This document shows, piece after piece, positions 17,210 to 25,253 of a stretch of 64,000 bases of DNA (position 1 is the stretch's first letter; every line of letters starts with the position of its first letter). The notes beneath the pieces are model-generated. The model made no database searches. It worked only from the letters and a program-made list of their open reading frames with translations, and was not told the DNA's origin. The stretch is from Buttiauxella selenatireducens (GTDB lineage: Bacteria; Pseudomonadota; Gammaproteobacteria; Enterobacterales; Enterobacteriaceae): positions 2,046,001 to 2,110,000 of the forward strand of contig NZ_CP133838.1 in NCBI RefSeq assembly GCF_031432975.1, given 5' to 3'. A program made the translations under genes and the position numbers.

Positions 17210-17767
17210 ATGAAAACCGTTGCAGTCCTGTTGGCCCCTGGTTTTGAAGAAGGGGAAGCCATTGTCACTATTGATATTTTACGTCGCCTGAAAATTGAAG
17301 TGCGCACACTGTCATGCGTGGATACCCGTGCAGTGGTCAGTTACCATGACATTCCGATGGTTGCGGATGCCGCCTTAAGTGAATGTTTTGATGAAACCTT
17401 TGATGCGGTGGTATTGCCAGGCGGCCCGGCAGGCAGCGTCTTTTTGGCGGGCAGTGAGAGTGTGATTGCCTTCGTGCGCCGTCATGACGAACTGGGCAAA
17501 TTCATCTGCCCAATTTGTTCCGCAGCGGCGCGCGTACTGGGCGGTAATGGTTTGCTGAAAGGCCGCCGTTATGTCTGTTCCGGTGATTTATGGCAGCAGG
17601 TCACCGACGGGGAATATGTCGACGCCGACGTGGTTGAAGACGGTAACCTGATTAGCGGCAGAGGACTGGGTAAAGTATTTGATTTTGCCCTGACCGTGGC
17701 AGCTCGACTGGAAGGTGATGAAGCCCCAGCACGTGACCACGCGGATCATATTTATTATCCTTGGTAA
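17210..17767 (+). CDS. DJ-1/PfpI (YajL-like) family protein
   Basis: 185-residue class I glutamine-amidotransferase-like protein of the DJ-1/PfpI superfamily. It has the nucleophile elbow KFICPICSAAARVLGGNG with Cys103 and the acidic partner in APGFEEGEAI (Glu16). The central VVLPGGPAGSVFL and EDGNLISGRGLGKVFDFAL segments match YajL/DJ-1. Proposed roles in this family include protein and nucleic-acid deglycase or chaperone activity against glyoxal damage. As last gene of the GH88 operon, it might handle reactive keto-uronate sugars (speculative). Confidence 0.85.
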   Translation: MKTVAVLLAPGFEEGEAIVTIDILRRLKIEVRTLSCVDTRAVVSYHDIPMVADAALSECFDETFDAVVLPGGPAGSVFLAGSESVIAFVRRHDELGKFICPICSAAARVLGGNGLLKGRRYVCSGDLWQQVTDGEYVDADVVEDGNLISGRGLGKVFDFALTVAARLEGDEAPARDHADHIYYPW

Positions 17768-17782
17768 CAGGCCCAGAACACT

Positions 17783-17813
17783 GGCGGGAAAGCGCAAGGC
17801 TTTACCCGCCTTT
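17783..17813 (+). terminator. Rho-independent terminator of the GH88 operon
   Basis: GGCGGGAAAGC pairs with GCTTTACCCGCC with one bulged base, followed by TTTCTGT, 16 bases after the PfpI stop codon. Confidence 0.75.
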
Positions 17814-17890
17814 CTGTAACTTGAATTATTTTAGCTATAGATCTTAATTTAAAAAACTTTGCAGAAGTTACCTCAGACTCTGTACAGTTT

Positions 17891-18370
17891 TTAAAATATA
17901 CGGTCCATCCATAAACTATAACTACTTGTCCCCGCAGTACAATGTTCCCAACTTATTGACTCATACACAAAGGATACTGTTTCCTCAGGTAATCCTTTGT
18001 TGTCATTAATTACATGGGGAGTATTGATATGTAAGTCACATATGTGAGCTTCAGTGAGTTTAATAGTATAATATAACTCATTGATTCCAAATTGATTGAC
18101 CCTATACATTGAAAACTCGCAGGTTAATGTTTCGTTGTCGGTGATTGCTTTACCCAATAGTGGTGAGGATTTATCAATTGGTTTTTTTATTGTCAACATT
18201 TGATGATTCACGTTATCGATACGTGTTAAGCGATGATTTAATTCATATACCATAATTTGATCCAGGTGAGCAATCTGTGCTCTATTGCCGATCGAATCAA
18301 GTGAAGAACAGCCTGCCGAGATCAATCCCTGATTCTTTCCATTTAATTTCAGGTAAGTTAAATTTGCCAT
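17891..18370 (-). CDS. Orphan Hcp-like type VI secretion protein
   Basis: 159-residue Hcp-family protein. Hcp forms the hexameric inner tube of the type VI secretion apparatus and also carries effectors. It begins MANLTYLKLNGKNQGLISAG and has SIGNRAQIAHLDQIMVYELN, then PIDKSSPLLGKAIT, ELYYTIKLTEAHICDLHINT and ETVSFVYESISWEHCTAGTS, all in Hcp order. ATG at 18370 has CGGAGAAT upstream; a 13-residue extension lacks one. No other T6SS structural gene is in the window, so it depends on an apparatus elsewhere or is a relic. It is AT-rich relative to neighbours, suggesting transfer, and is divergent from a Tlde1-like effector. Confidence 0.85.
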   Translation of the reverse strand: MANLTYLKLNGKNQGLISAGCSSLDSIGNRAQIAHLDQIMVYELNHRLTRIDNVNHQMLTIKKPIDKSSPLLGKAITDNETLTCEFSMYRVNQFGINELYYTIKLTEAHICDLHINTPHVINDNKGLPEETVSFVYESISWEHCTAGTSSYSLWMDRIF

Positions 18371-18673
18371 ATATTCTCCGTGGTTTATTCTTATTCCAGC
18401 ATGTGGCATACGACGAGATTAGTATCAGTTGTGAATTATAATTGTGGTTTCATTTTGCATTGATGATATTTCTACTTTCATATGTGGTCTATGATTTTTT
18501 TTGCGCTTTTTATGACTAAAAGTCAATTTTTATTACCTTGTTTTATGTAATGTGGGAATCAGTATTAATAGTGGGTTGTATATGTTTTTTAACTGAATTT
18601 GTTTGTGGTATTTACTTCATCAATAGTTAGAAGAGATATATTGGATGTCGTTGCAATAAAAAGTGGAAAATAA
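18371..18673. promoter_or_regulatory. AT-rich divergent promoter region of hcp and the Tlde1-like gene
   Basis: 303 bp, strongly AT-rich, no gene visible. It must contain both divergent promoters. I cannot pick a reliable sigma-70 or sigma-54 site by eye. Confidence 0.4.
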
Positions 18674-19180
18674 ATGATAGCGTGTGAGTTAAATTATAAT
18701 GACCGAGAGCCAGATGGAGCATTAAGGTTGAAATGTGCTGGTGTAGGTATGTTCCCTGTTTTCTCCGGACTTGATGCTTTTAAAGATGTGCTCGAATTTT
18801 CTCGCAGGAAAAATGGGCCGATCCCATTAGGTAAATATTGGATAGTCGATAGACCTAAAGGTGGAGTATATTCAAGAATCAGGCAATTAGAAAAAGAGTT
18901 TAGAACCGGGAATGATTATGACAAATGGTTTGCATTGTTCAAACAAGATAGCGTGATGGATGATTATACATTTGTTGATCTCTTTCAACGAGGAAACTTT
19001 AGATTACATCCATTAAGACCCGATGGAACAGGGGGGTCTGATGGCTGCATAACTTTTTATAATCAGGTTGACTTCAATACGCTAAGGGAGGCTTTACTAA
19101 ATACATCGCAACGGGTCGTTGGTCATTCTGGCGTTGTAGCTTATGGCGAAATTAATGTGATAGGGATTTCTCGTGTGTAA
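18674..19180 (+). CDS. DUF2778 / Tlde1-like T6SS L,D-transpeptidase-fold effector
   Basis: 168-residue protein with DUF2778 features: NGPIPLGKYWIVDRPKGGVY in the centre and NFRLHPLRPDGTGGSDGC near the C-terminus. His112 and the S122-x-G-C125 motif match the catalytic His and (S/T)xGC of L,D-transpeptidase-like enzymes. Tlde1, a Salmonella T6SS effector of this family, attacks or exchanges peptidoglycan peptide stems in the target periplasm (family knowledge). No signal peptide, as expected for a T6SS-delivered toxin. It overlaps the downstream membrane-protein gene by 8 bp and is divergent from an Hcp-like gene. Both contexts support an effector-immunity unit. Confidence 0.8.
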   Translation: MIACELNYNDREPDGALRLKCAGVGMFPVFSGLDAFKDVLEFSRRKNGPIPLGKYWIVDRPKGGVYSRIRQLEKEFRTGNDYDKWFALFKQDSVMDDYTFVDLFQRGNFRLHPLRPDGTGGSDGCITFYNQVDFNTLREALLNTSQRVVGHSGVVAYGEINVIGISRV

Positions 19181-19688
19181 TAAATATTATTGGGTTCATA
19201 ATTTCATATGGGTTTTGTTGTCCCCGATTCCTTTATTCATTACTTTTGTGATGTTAGAGTTAGATATGAATTTTTTGAGTATATTTCCGGAAATGAATGT
19301 AATTTTTAGTCGGTGTCTGGATTTAGCTCTGTCAGTTGTTTGCCAAATATTGCTTTTTTGGCTACTCATAAAATACATCCTGAAATCAGCAGAAAGTACA
19401 TTTAAGTTTGGTTCGATTTATTTTTGTGTGTTCTATCTCTTCCTTGGCGGATTTGCTTTATCAGATGTAATCATTTTCACCAAAGAATTGATTGAGTGTT
19501 TTTTGCGAAGCCTCGGCGGCTACTCAGTTGATTCTGGTCTTGAACATTTTGAAAAACAGAAACAGTTAAGAGATTTTATTTTAATCTCGGGGTTCTTTGT
19601 AATAGACACTGTTACCTCCAGTTGTATTGTTCTTATTATCAAGTTCCTGAATATTATCCCAACATCTTCTCATTTATCCAGACGCTAA
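19173..19688 (+). CDS. Four-helix membrane protein, candidate immunity protein for the Tlde1-like effector
   Basis: 171-residue integral membrane protein with hydrophobic segments around residues 8-28, 48-70, 82-105 and 135-158 (for example FIWVLLSPIPLFITFVML and SVVCQILLFWLLIKYIL). I do not recognise a family. The GTG start at 19173 overlaps the effector stop codon and has TAGGGATTTCTC upstream, so the two are translationally coupled. Known Tlde1 immunity proteins (Tldi1) are periplasmic, so a multi-spanning membrane partner would be unusual. The alternative is a membrane protein of unrelated function. Strongly AT-rich, like the effector gene. Confidence 0.6.
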   Translation: MCNKYYWVHNFIWVLLSPIPLFITFVMLELDMNFLSIFPEMNVIFSRCLDLALSVVCQILLFWLLIKYILKSAESTFKFGSIYFCVFYLFLGGFALSDVIIFTKELIECFLRSLGGYSVDSGLEHFEKQKQLRDFILISGFFVIDTVTSSCIVLIIKFLNIIPTSSHLSRR

Positions 19689-20028
19689 GGATTGATCTGG
19701 AATGGGGAGCCAAAAAGATCACTCAACCCAGCGGTGATCACCCGGTCTGTTTTGGTGCCGGGTAAAACGTTGTACGGCATCTGCTTTTTTTATGGATAAA
19801 TCAGCTAACCTCTCGGCTATTTGTCCTACATATCTTTCGGTTTTTATGTCTTTAATAGCTGAATACATGCACGGTTTTACTGTATTTCTGCTGTGTGATT
19901 CGGCTCTCCTATGGATTATTAATTTCCCGCTACAACTACTTCAGCCCAGAAAGTAAAAGCCCACACGGCTAATGGCTTGTTTTAACTAAACCTTACCCTA
20001 CAGATAATAAAATCGAGCTGGAGTACAC
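19689..20028 (+). promoter_or_regulatory. araFGH promoter region
   Basis: 340-bp gap with a clear AraC half-site on the minus strand, annotated separately. Weaker similar sequences, TCGGCTATTTGTCCTACA (about 19813-19830) and TCGGTTTTTATGTC (about 19837-19850), lie on the plus strand. TGTGATTCGGCTCTC near 19891 could be a poor CRP site. No gene is visible. Confidence 0.65.
19791..19807 (-). promoter_or_regulatory. AraC-binding half-site upstream of araF
   Basis: The minus strand reads TAGCTGATTTATCCATA, matching the recalled araI1 sequence TAGCATTTTTATCCATA at 13 or more of 17 positions. It lies about 220 bp before araF, fitting arabinose induction of the transporter. Confidence 0.7.
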
Positions 20029-21018
20029 ATGCACAAATTTACTAAAGCGCTGGCGGCCCTTGGCATCGCTGCGGTTATGTCACAATCCGCTATTGCAGAA
20101 ACCATGAAGCTCGGTTTTCTGGTTAAACAGCCAGAAGAACCGTGGTTCCAGACCGAGTGGAAGTTTGCCGATAAAGCGGGGAAAGATCTCGGTTTTGAAG
20201 TGATTAAGATTGCGGTTCCAGATGGTGAGAAAACGCTGAACGCCATCGACAGCCTGGCCGCCAGTGGCGCGAAAGGCTTTGTGATTTGCACCCCAGATCC
20301 GAAACTCGGCTCCGCGATTGTTGCTAAAGCAAAAAGCTACGACATGAAAGTGATTGCCGTGGATGACCAATTCGTGACCGCCAAAGGTGCGCCGATGGAA
20401 ACCGTGCCGTTAGTGATGATGGCAGCAACCAAAATCGGTGAACGTCAGGGGCAAGAACTGTACAAAGAGATGCAAAAACGTGGCTGGGACGTGAAAGAGT
20501 CAGCGGTCATGGCGATTACAGCGGATGAGCTCGACACGGCACGTCGCCGCACTTCTGGCTCGATGGACGCCCTGAAAGCCGCCGGTTTCCCGGAAAAACA
20601 AATCTATAAAGTGCCGACCAAATCTAACGACATCCCTGGGGCATTCGATGCAGCAAACTCAATGCTGGTACAACATCCAGAAGTGAAACACTGGCTGATT
20701 GTCGGCATGAATGACAACACCGTACTGGGCGGCGTGCGCGCCACAGAAGGGCAGGGCTTTAAAGCGCCGGATGTGATTGGCGTCGGTATCAACGGTGTTG
20801 ATGCGGTAAGCGAACTGTCGAAAGCTCAGGCGACCGGTTTCTACGGCTCGCTGCTGCCAAGCCCGGACGTTCACGGTTATAAGAGCAGCGAAATGCTCTA
20901 CAACTGGGTGACGAAAGGCGCTGAACCACCGAAATTCACCGAAGTGACCGACGTGGTGCTGATCACGCGTGACAACTTTAAAGAAGAGCTGGCGAAAAAA
21001 GGCCTCGGCGGTAAGTAA
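20029..21018 (+). CDS. araF: L-arabinose ABC transporter periplasmic binding protein
   Basis: 329-residue high-affinity L-arabinose-binding protein, same length as E. coli AraF. Signal peptide MHKFTKALAALGIAAVMSQS ends SAIA before ETMKLGF. Mature segments include FLVKQPEEPWFQTEWKFADK, DGEKTLNAIDSLAASGAKGF and WLIVGMNDNTVLGGVRATEG, near-identical to E. coli. First gene of araFGH, followed by a large hairpin that probably favours its accumulation over araGH. Confidence 0.97.
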   Translation: MHKFTKALAALGIAAVMSQSAIAETMKLGFLVKQPEEPWFQTEWKFADKAGKDLGFEVIKIAVPDGEKTLNAIDSLAASGAKGFVICTPDPKLGSAIVAKAKSYDMKVIAVDDQFVTAKGAPMETVPLVMMAATKIGERQGQELYKEMQKRGWDVKESAVMAITADELDTARRRTSGSMDALKAAGFPEKQIYKVPTKSNDIPGAFDAANSMLVQHPEVKHWLIVGMNDNTVLGGVRATEGQGFKAPDVIGVGINGVDAVSELSKAQATGFYGSLLPSPDVHGYKSSEMLYNWVTKGAEPPKFTEVTDVVLITRDNFKEELAKKGLGGK

Positions 21019-21031
21019 TCCCCGGAAATGC

Positions 21032-21103
21032 GGTGGATGACACTGTGTTTATCCACTCTACAAGCCCGAACCGTAGAGTGGATAAATGTTAGTGCCATCC
21101 ACC
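21032..21103 (+). other. Two-tier stem-loop between araF and araG
   Basis: Inner arms TTTATCCACTCTAC (21048-21061) and its exact complement (21073-21086) form a perfect 14-bp stem with an 11-nt loop. Outer arms GGTGGATGACACT (21032-21044) and AGTGCCATCCACC (21091-21103) pair at 12 of 13 positions. The 72-nt structure has no T-run. It probably stabilises the araF mRNA end and lowers araGH expression. Confidence 0.8.
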
Positions 21104-21149
21104 CTCCGGTGGTCAGTCGTTCAACCCTGGGTAAAGCAAAGGGTCAATC

Positions 21150-22664
21150 ATGCAACAGCACACTCCGTATCTCTCTTTTCGTGGTATAGGCAAAACCTTC
21201 CCCGGCGTGAAAGCTTTACAGGACATCAGTTTCGACTGCTATGCCGGGCAAGTTCACGCTCTGATGGGGGAGAATGGCGCAGGAAAATCAACGCTTCTGA
21301 AGATCCTCAGCGGGAACTACGCGCCGAGTGAAGGCAGCATCGTCCTGCGTGGCGAAGAGGTCACTTTTGCCGATACGCCCGCCGCACTCAATGCTGGCGT
21401 GGCGATTATTTATCAGGAACTCCACCTGATACCGGAAATGTCGGTCGCCGAAAATATTTACCTCGGGCAACTGCCGCATAAAGCCGGTTTTGTGAACCGT
21501 TCGCTATTGAATTACGAAGCGAAATTGCAGCTTGAGCATCTTGGGCTGGATATTGACCCGACCACACCGCTCAAATATTTGTCCATCGGCCAGTGGCAGA
21601 TGGTGGAAATCGCCAAGGCACTGGCGCGCAATGCAAAAGTGATCGCCTTCGATGAGCCGACCAGTTCTCTGTCGCGCCGTGAAATCGACAACTTGTTCCG
21701 CGTGATTCGTGAATTGCGTGCCGAAGGCCGTGTCATTCTCTACGTTTCGCATCGTATGGAAGAAATTTTCGCCCTCAGCGACGCGATTACCGTGTTCAAA
21801 GATGGGCGTTACGTACGCACGTTTGATGATATGGAGCAGGTCAATCATGACTCGCTGGTGCAGGCGATGGTCGGGCGCGATCTGGGTGATATTTACGGCT
21901 GGAAACCGCGTGAGCATGGCGCTGAGCGCTTGCGACTTGTGGACGTAAAAGCCCCTGGTGTACGCACTCCCATTTCGCTTACGGTCCGCCGTGGTGAAAT
22001 CGTTGGGTTGTTTGGTCTGGTGGGCGCTGGGCGAAGTGAATTAATGAAGGGGATGTTTGGCGGCACGCGCATCACTGACGGCAGCGTGCAGATTGATGGC
22101 GAGGTGATAAACATCAACAAACCCGCCGACGCGATTCGTGCTGGCATGATGCTGTGCCCGGAAGACCGTAAAGCGGATGGCATCATTCCGGTGCACTCGG
22201 TGCGCGACAATATCAACATCAGTGCGCGGCGCAAGCATATCAGTGCAGGTTGCCTGATTAATAACCGCTGGGAAGCGGATAACGCGGCGTCACACATTCG
22301 TTCCCTGAATATCAAAACCCCTTCAGCGGAACAACTGATCATGAATCTTTCCGGCGGTAACCAGCAAAAAGCGATTTTAGGACGCTGGCTGTCAGAGGAG
22401 ATGAAAGTGATTTTGCTTGATGAGCCTACACGCGGCATCGACGTTGGTGCTAAACACGAAATCTATAACGTCATTTATGCCCTGGCTGAACAAGGTGTAG
22501 CAGTGCTGTTTGCATCAAGCGATTTGCCTGAAGTGTTAGGACTTGCCGATCGCATCATTGTGATGCGCGAAGGGGAAATAGCCGGTGAATTGCACCATGG
22601 CGAAGCCAATGAACAGCAAGCACTGAGTCTCGCGATGCCTAAAACCAGCGCATCTGCTGCATGA
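21150..22664 (+). CDS. araG: L-arabinose ABC transporter ATPase
   Basis: 504-residue ATPase with two fused nucleotide-binding domains. The first has Walker [10 protein letters not shown] and [20 protein letters not shown]. The second has a degenerate Walker A (GLVGAGRSE), signature LSGGNQQK and [20 protein letters not shown], as in all AraG/RbsA/MglA proteins. It powers arabinose import through AraH. Stop codon overlaps an ATG 15 bp before the real araH start. Confidence 0.97.
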   Translation: MQQHTPYLSFRGIGKTFPGVKALQDISFDCYAGQVHALMGENGAGKSTLLKILSGNYAPSEGSIVLRGEEVTFADTPAALNAGVAIIYQELHLIPEMSVAENIYLGQLPHKAGFVNRSLLNYEAKLQLEHLGLDIDPTTPLKYLSIGQWQMVEIAKALARNAKVIAFDEPTSSLSRREIDNLFRVIRELRAEGRVILYVSHRMEEIFALSDAITVFKDGRYVRTFDDMEQVNHDSLVQAMVGRDLGDIYGWKPREHGAERLRLVDVKAPGVRTPISLTVRRGEIVGLFGLVGAGRSELMKGMFGGTRITDGSVQIDGEVININKPADAIRAGMMLCPEDRKADGIIPVHSVRDNINISARRKHISAGCLINNRWEADNAASHIRSLNIKTPSAEQLIMNLSGGNQQKAILGRWLSEEMKVILLDEPTRGIDVGAKHEIYNVIYALAEQGVAVLFASSDLPEVLGLADRIIVMREGEIAGELHHGEANEQQALSLAMPKTSASAA

Positions 22665-22678
22665 GTAAGGAGAGAAAA

Positions 22679-23683
22679 ATGTCTGCATTAACGCCATCAT
22701 CAACAAATACATCATCGGGCGACAACAAGAAAAAGTCGTCTCTGAGTCTCGGTCGCATTTGGGACAACTACGGCATGCTGGTGGTGTTTGCGGTGCTGTT
22801 TATCGCCTGCGCCATTTTCGTGCCCAATTTCTCTTCTTTCGTGAATATGAAGGGCTTGGGGCTGGCCATTTCAATGTCGGGCATGGTGGCCTGTGGCATG
22901 TTGTTCTGCCTGGCATCAGGTGATTTCGACTTGTCAGTCGCCTCCGTGATTGCCTGTGCTGGGGTCACCACGGCGGTGGTTATCAATATGACCGAAAGCC
23001 TGTGGATTGGCGTGGCGGCAGGATTGTTGTTGGGTGTGTTAAGTGGCCTGGTCAACGGTTTTGTTATCGCCAGGCTTAAAATCAACGCGCTGATTACCAC
23101 ACTCGCCACCATGCAGATTGTCCGCGGCCTGGCATACATTATTTCGGACGGTAAAGCGGTCGGCATCGAAGATGAGCGTTTCTTTACGCTGGGCTATGCC
23201 AACTGGTTGGGTCTGCCTGCGCCAATCTGGTTGACGGTGGGCTGCCTGATTATTTTTGGTTTCTTGCTCAATAAAACCACCTTTGGCCGCAATACGCTGG
23301 CGATTGGCGGCAATGAGGAGGCAGCTCGTCTGGCGGGTGTGCCGGTGGTGCGTACCAAAATCATCATCTTTATTCTCTCCGGGTTGGTGTCGGCCGCAGC
23401 GGGGATAATCCTTGCTTCGCGGATGACCAGCGGCCAGCCGATGACCTCGATCGGCTACGAGTTGATTGTGATTTCAGCCTGTGTGTTGGGGGGCGTATCG
23501 CTGAAAGGGGGGATCGGTAAGATTTCCTACGTGATTGCCGGTATTTTGATTCTCGGCACCGTAGAAAATGCCATGAATTTGCTGAACATTTCGCCTTTCT
23601 CGCAATATGTGGTGCGTGGGTTGATTCTGCTGGCGGCGGTTATTTTTGACCGTTACAAACAGAAAGCGAAACGGAGTGTATAG
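22679..23683 (+). CDS. araH: L-arabinose ABC transporter permease
   Basis: 334-residue inner-membrane permease, matching E. coli AraH from GRIWDNYGMLVVFAVLFIAC to its end (RYKQKAKRSV). ATG at 22679 is chosen because TAAGGAGAGAAAA lies just upstream and the resulting N-terminus (MSALTPSSTNTSSG) fits E. coli. The ATG at 22661, overlapping the araG stop, lacks a ribosome-binding site. Followed by a 554-bp inverted repeat instead of a simple terminator. Confidence 0.96.
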   Translation: MSALTPSSTNTSSGDNKKKSSLSLGRIWDNYGMLVVFAVLFIACAIFVPNFSSFVNMKGLGLAISMSGMVACGMLFCLASGDFDLSVASVIACAGVTTAVVINMTESLWIGVAAGLLLGVLSGLVNGFVIARLKINALITTLATMQIVRGLAYIISDGKAVGIEDERFFTLGYANWLGLPAPIWLTVGCLIIFGFLLNKTTFGRNTLAIGGNEEAARLAGVPVVRTKIIIFILSGLVSAAAGIILASRMTSGQPMTSIGYELIVISACVLGGVSLKGGIGKISYVIAGILILGTVENAMNLLNISPFSQYVVRGLILLAAVIFDRYKQKAKRSV

Positions 23684-23728
23684 GCGTGCTCGCTCATTGC
23701 CTGTGCATCGTGAGATCTGCAATTCCGA

Positions 23729-24282
23729 GGTGTTTCCGTTCACCCGGACGGCTGACTATCTCTTTAAACGTTGCTAACGGTGAACGTGCCAGGTGGCTCA
23801 CGCCAGCCCCCTGGCAACCCCGGCGCCCGGTTTTAAATTGCCGCTGGCGCGGTAAACCCCAGCTTATCCCCAACGTTCAGGGTCGTTCGCGACTCGCTCC
23901 CGGCGATCGCTCACTGGCGTGGTTCCCGACCACGCCCCCCTGACTTATGGGGAACACTGGGGCAATTTATACCGGGAACAAGGTCAAAACCGGTTTGGCT
24001 TTTGACGTTAGGTTTTGACGTTGACTTTGGTTCCGGCTTAAATCGCGCCGTTTTATGCCCTTCAGTCGTGGTTGAGCCGCCGGGAGCGGCGAAAGAGAGC
24101 GATCGTCGGGAACGAATCGCGAACGACCGCGAATGTTGGGTAAAAAACGGTGTTTACCGCGCAGCGGCGATTTATTTGCCGGGAGTCCGGGTTCTTAGGG
24201 TGGCGACGGTGGCCACCCTAAGACGTTCACCGGTTCGGTGGCTATATATATCGAAATACTTTGAGTGAACGGAACCATCACC
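23729..24282. repeat. Large near-symmetric inverted repeat (about 554 bp) between araH and otsB
   Basis: The two halves are imperfect reverse complements about a centre near 24004. GGTGTTTCCGTTCAC at 23729 faces GTGAACGGAACCATCACC ending 24282. CGCGGTAAAC (23848-23857) faces GTTTACCGCG (24152-24161). GGTCGTTCGCGA (23881-23892) faces TCGCGAACGACC (24117-24128). These anchors share the same centre, so there are few net indels. Each arm carries its own nested hairpin at mirrored positions (23788-23815 and 24194-24222) with different sequences. Translations of this stretch look random and GC-rich, so I call no gene. It could be a dispersed non-coding repeat, a structured RNA or a fused pair of palindromic elements. 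Confidence 0.8.
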
Positions 24283-24449
24283 GCTTCCAACATAAACAAC
24301 TAAACCTCGTCTCGAAGAGATGATTGCATCCCCCCCGATTATTCCTGGAAAATTGCGACACCCGTCACCCTGTCTATACTTACATGGCTAATCATCATCA
24401 CTCGTTACCGTTACGGTGGCGAAATTAACTGTGTAAGGAGGAGCCACTG

Positions 24450-25253
24450 GTGGCTGATGTATCTTCTGTACCACCTCTACTTTCAGGAAACCTTGCCTTT
24501 TTCTTTGACCTCGATGGCACGCTTGCAGAAATCAAACCGCACCCGGATCAAGTCACTATTCCGGCCGCAGTGCGTACGTTGCTGCAAAAAATCTCCATTA
24601 TGAGCGATGGGGCACTGGCATTGATTTCAGGGCGCTCAATGGCTGAGCTCGATAAACTCGCGACGCCATTTCACTTCCCGCTTGCGGGAGTGCATGGCGC
24701 TGAGCGCCGTGACATCAATGATAAAACCCACGTTGTGACTCTACCTGAGCCTGTTGTATCTGCACTCCAGCAACAATTAACTGAAGCGCTATTGCAGTTC
24801 CCGGGGGCGGATTTAGAAGCCAAGGGCATGGCCTTTGCGCTCCATTATCGCCATGCACCCGAGGCGGCAGACGCAATCTTACAATTGGCACAGTCGATGA
24901 CGCTGCGCTATCCCGAACTGGCGTTGCAGCCGGGGAAATGTGTTGTGGAGTTGAAACCGTTGGGAATTGATAAAGGTGCCGCGATCCGCGCCTTTATGCA
25001 GGAAGCGCCCTTTGCGGGTAGAACTCCTGTCTTCATAGGAGACGACCTCACGGATGAGGCGGGATTTAAACAGGTCAATGCGCTGGGAGGATTGACCATA
25101 AAAGTCGGTAGTGGTGAGACCATTGCCCATTATCGACTGGCCAATGTTCGCATGGTTTATCACTGGCTTGGAAAATTAACGCATCACATAGAACAACAAA
25201 AGTCAGCCATTTCACGGGGAGAAGATTATGAGTCGCTTAGTGGTAGTCTCTAA
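24450..25253 (+). CDS. otsB: Trehalose-6-phosphate phosphatase
   Basis: 267-residue HAD-superfamily phosphatase converting trehalose-6-phosphate to trehalose for osmoprotection. HAD motif I is FFFDLDGTLAEIKPHPDQV with nucleophile Asp20, motif II lies in ALALISGRSMAEL, and motif IV is PVFIGDDLTDEAGF. GTG start at 24450 with AAGGAGGAGCC upstream; E. coli OtsB has a similar length. It overlaps otsA by 26 bp, indicating translational coupling. In E. coli the operon is sigma-S controlled; the promoter is not identified here. Confidence 0.96.
   Translation: MADVSSVPPLLSGNLAFFFDLDGTLAEIKPHPDQVTIPAAVRTLLQKISIMSDGALALISGRSMAELDKLATPFHFPLAGVHGAERRDINDKTHVVTLPEPVVSALQQQLTEALLQFPGADLEAKGMAFALHYRHAPEAADAILQLAQSMTLRYPELALQPGKCVVELKPLGIDKGAAIRAFMQEAPFAGRTPVFIGDDLTDEAGFKQVNALGGLTIKVGSGETIAHYRLANVRMVYHWLGKLTHHIEQQKSAISRGEDYESLSGSL

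Noticed and set aside
23686-24268. Open frames of 85-88 codons inside the araH-otsB palindrome
   Set aside because: Composition is Arg/Pro-rich and typical of GC-rich non-coding DNA. There is no ribosome-binding site, and the inverted-repeat structure explains the sequence.
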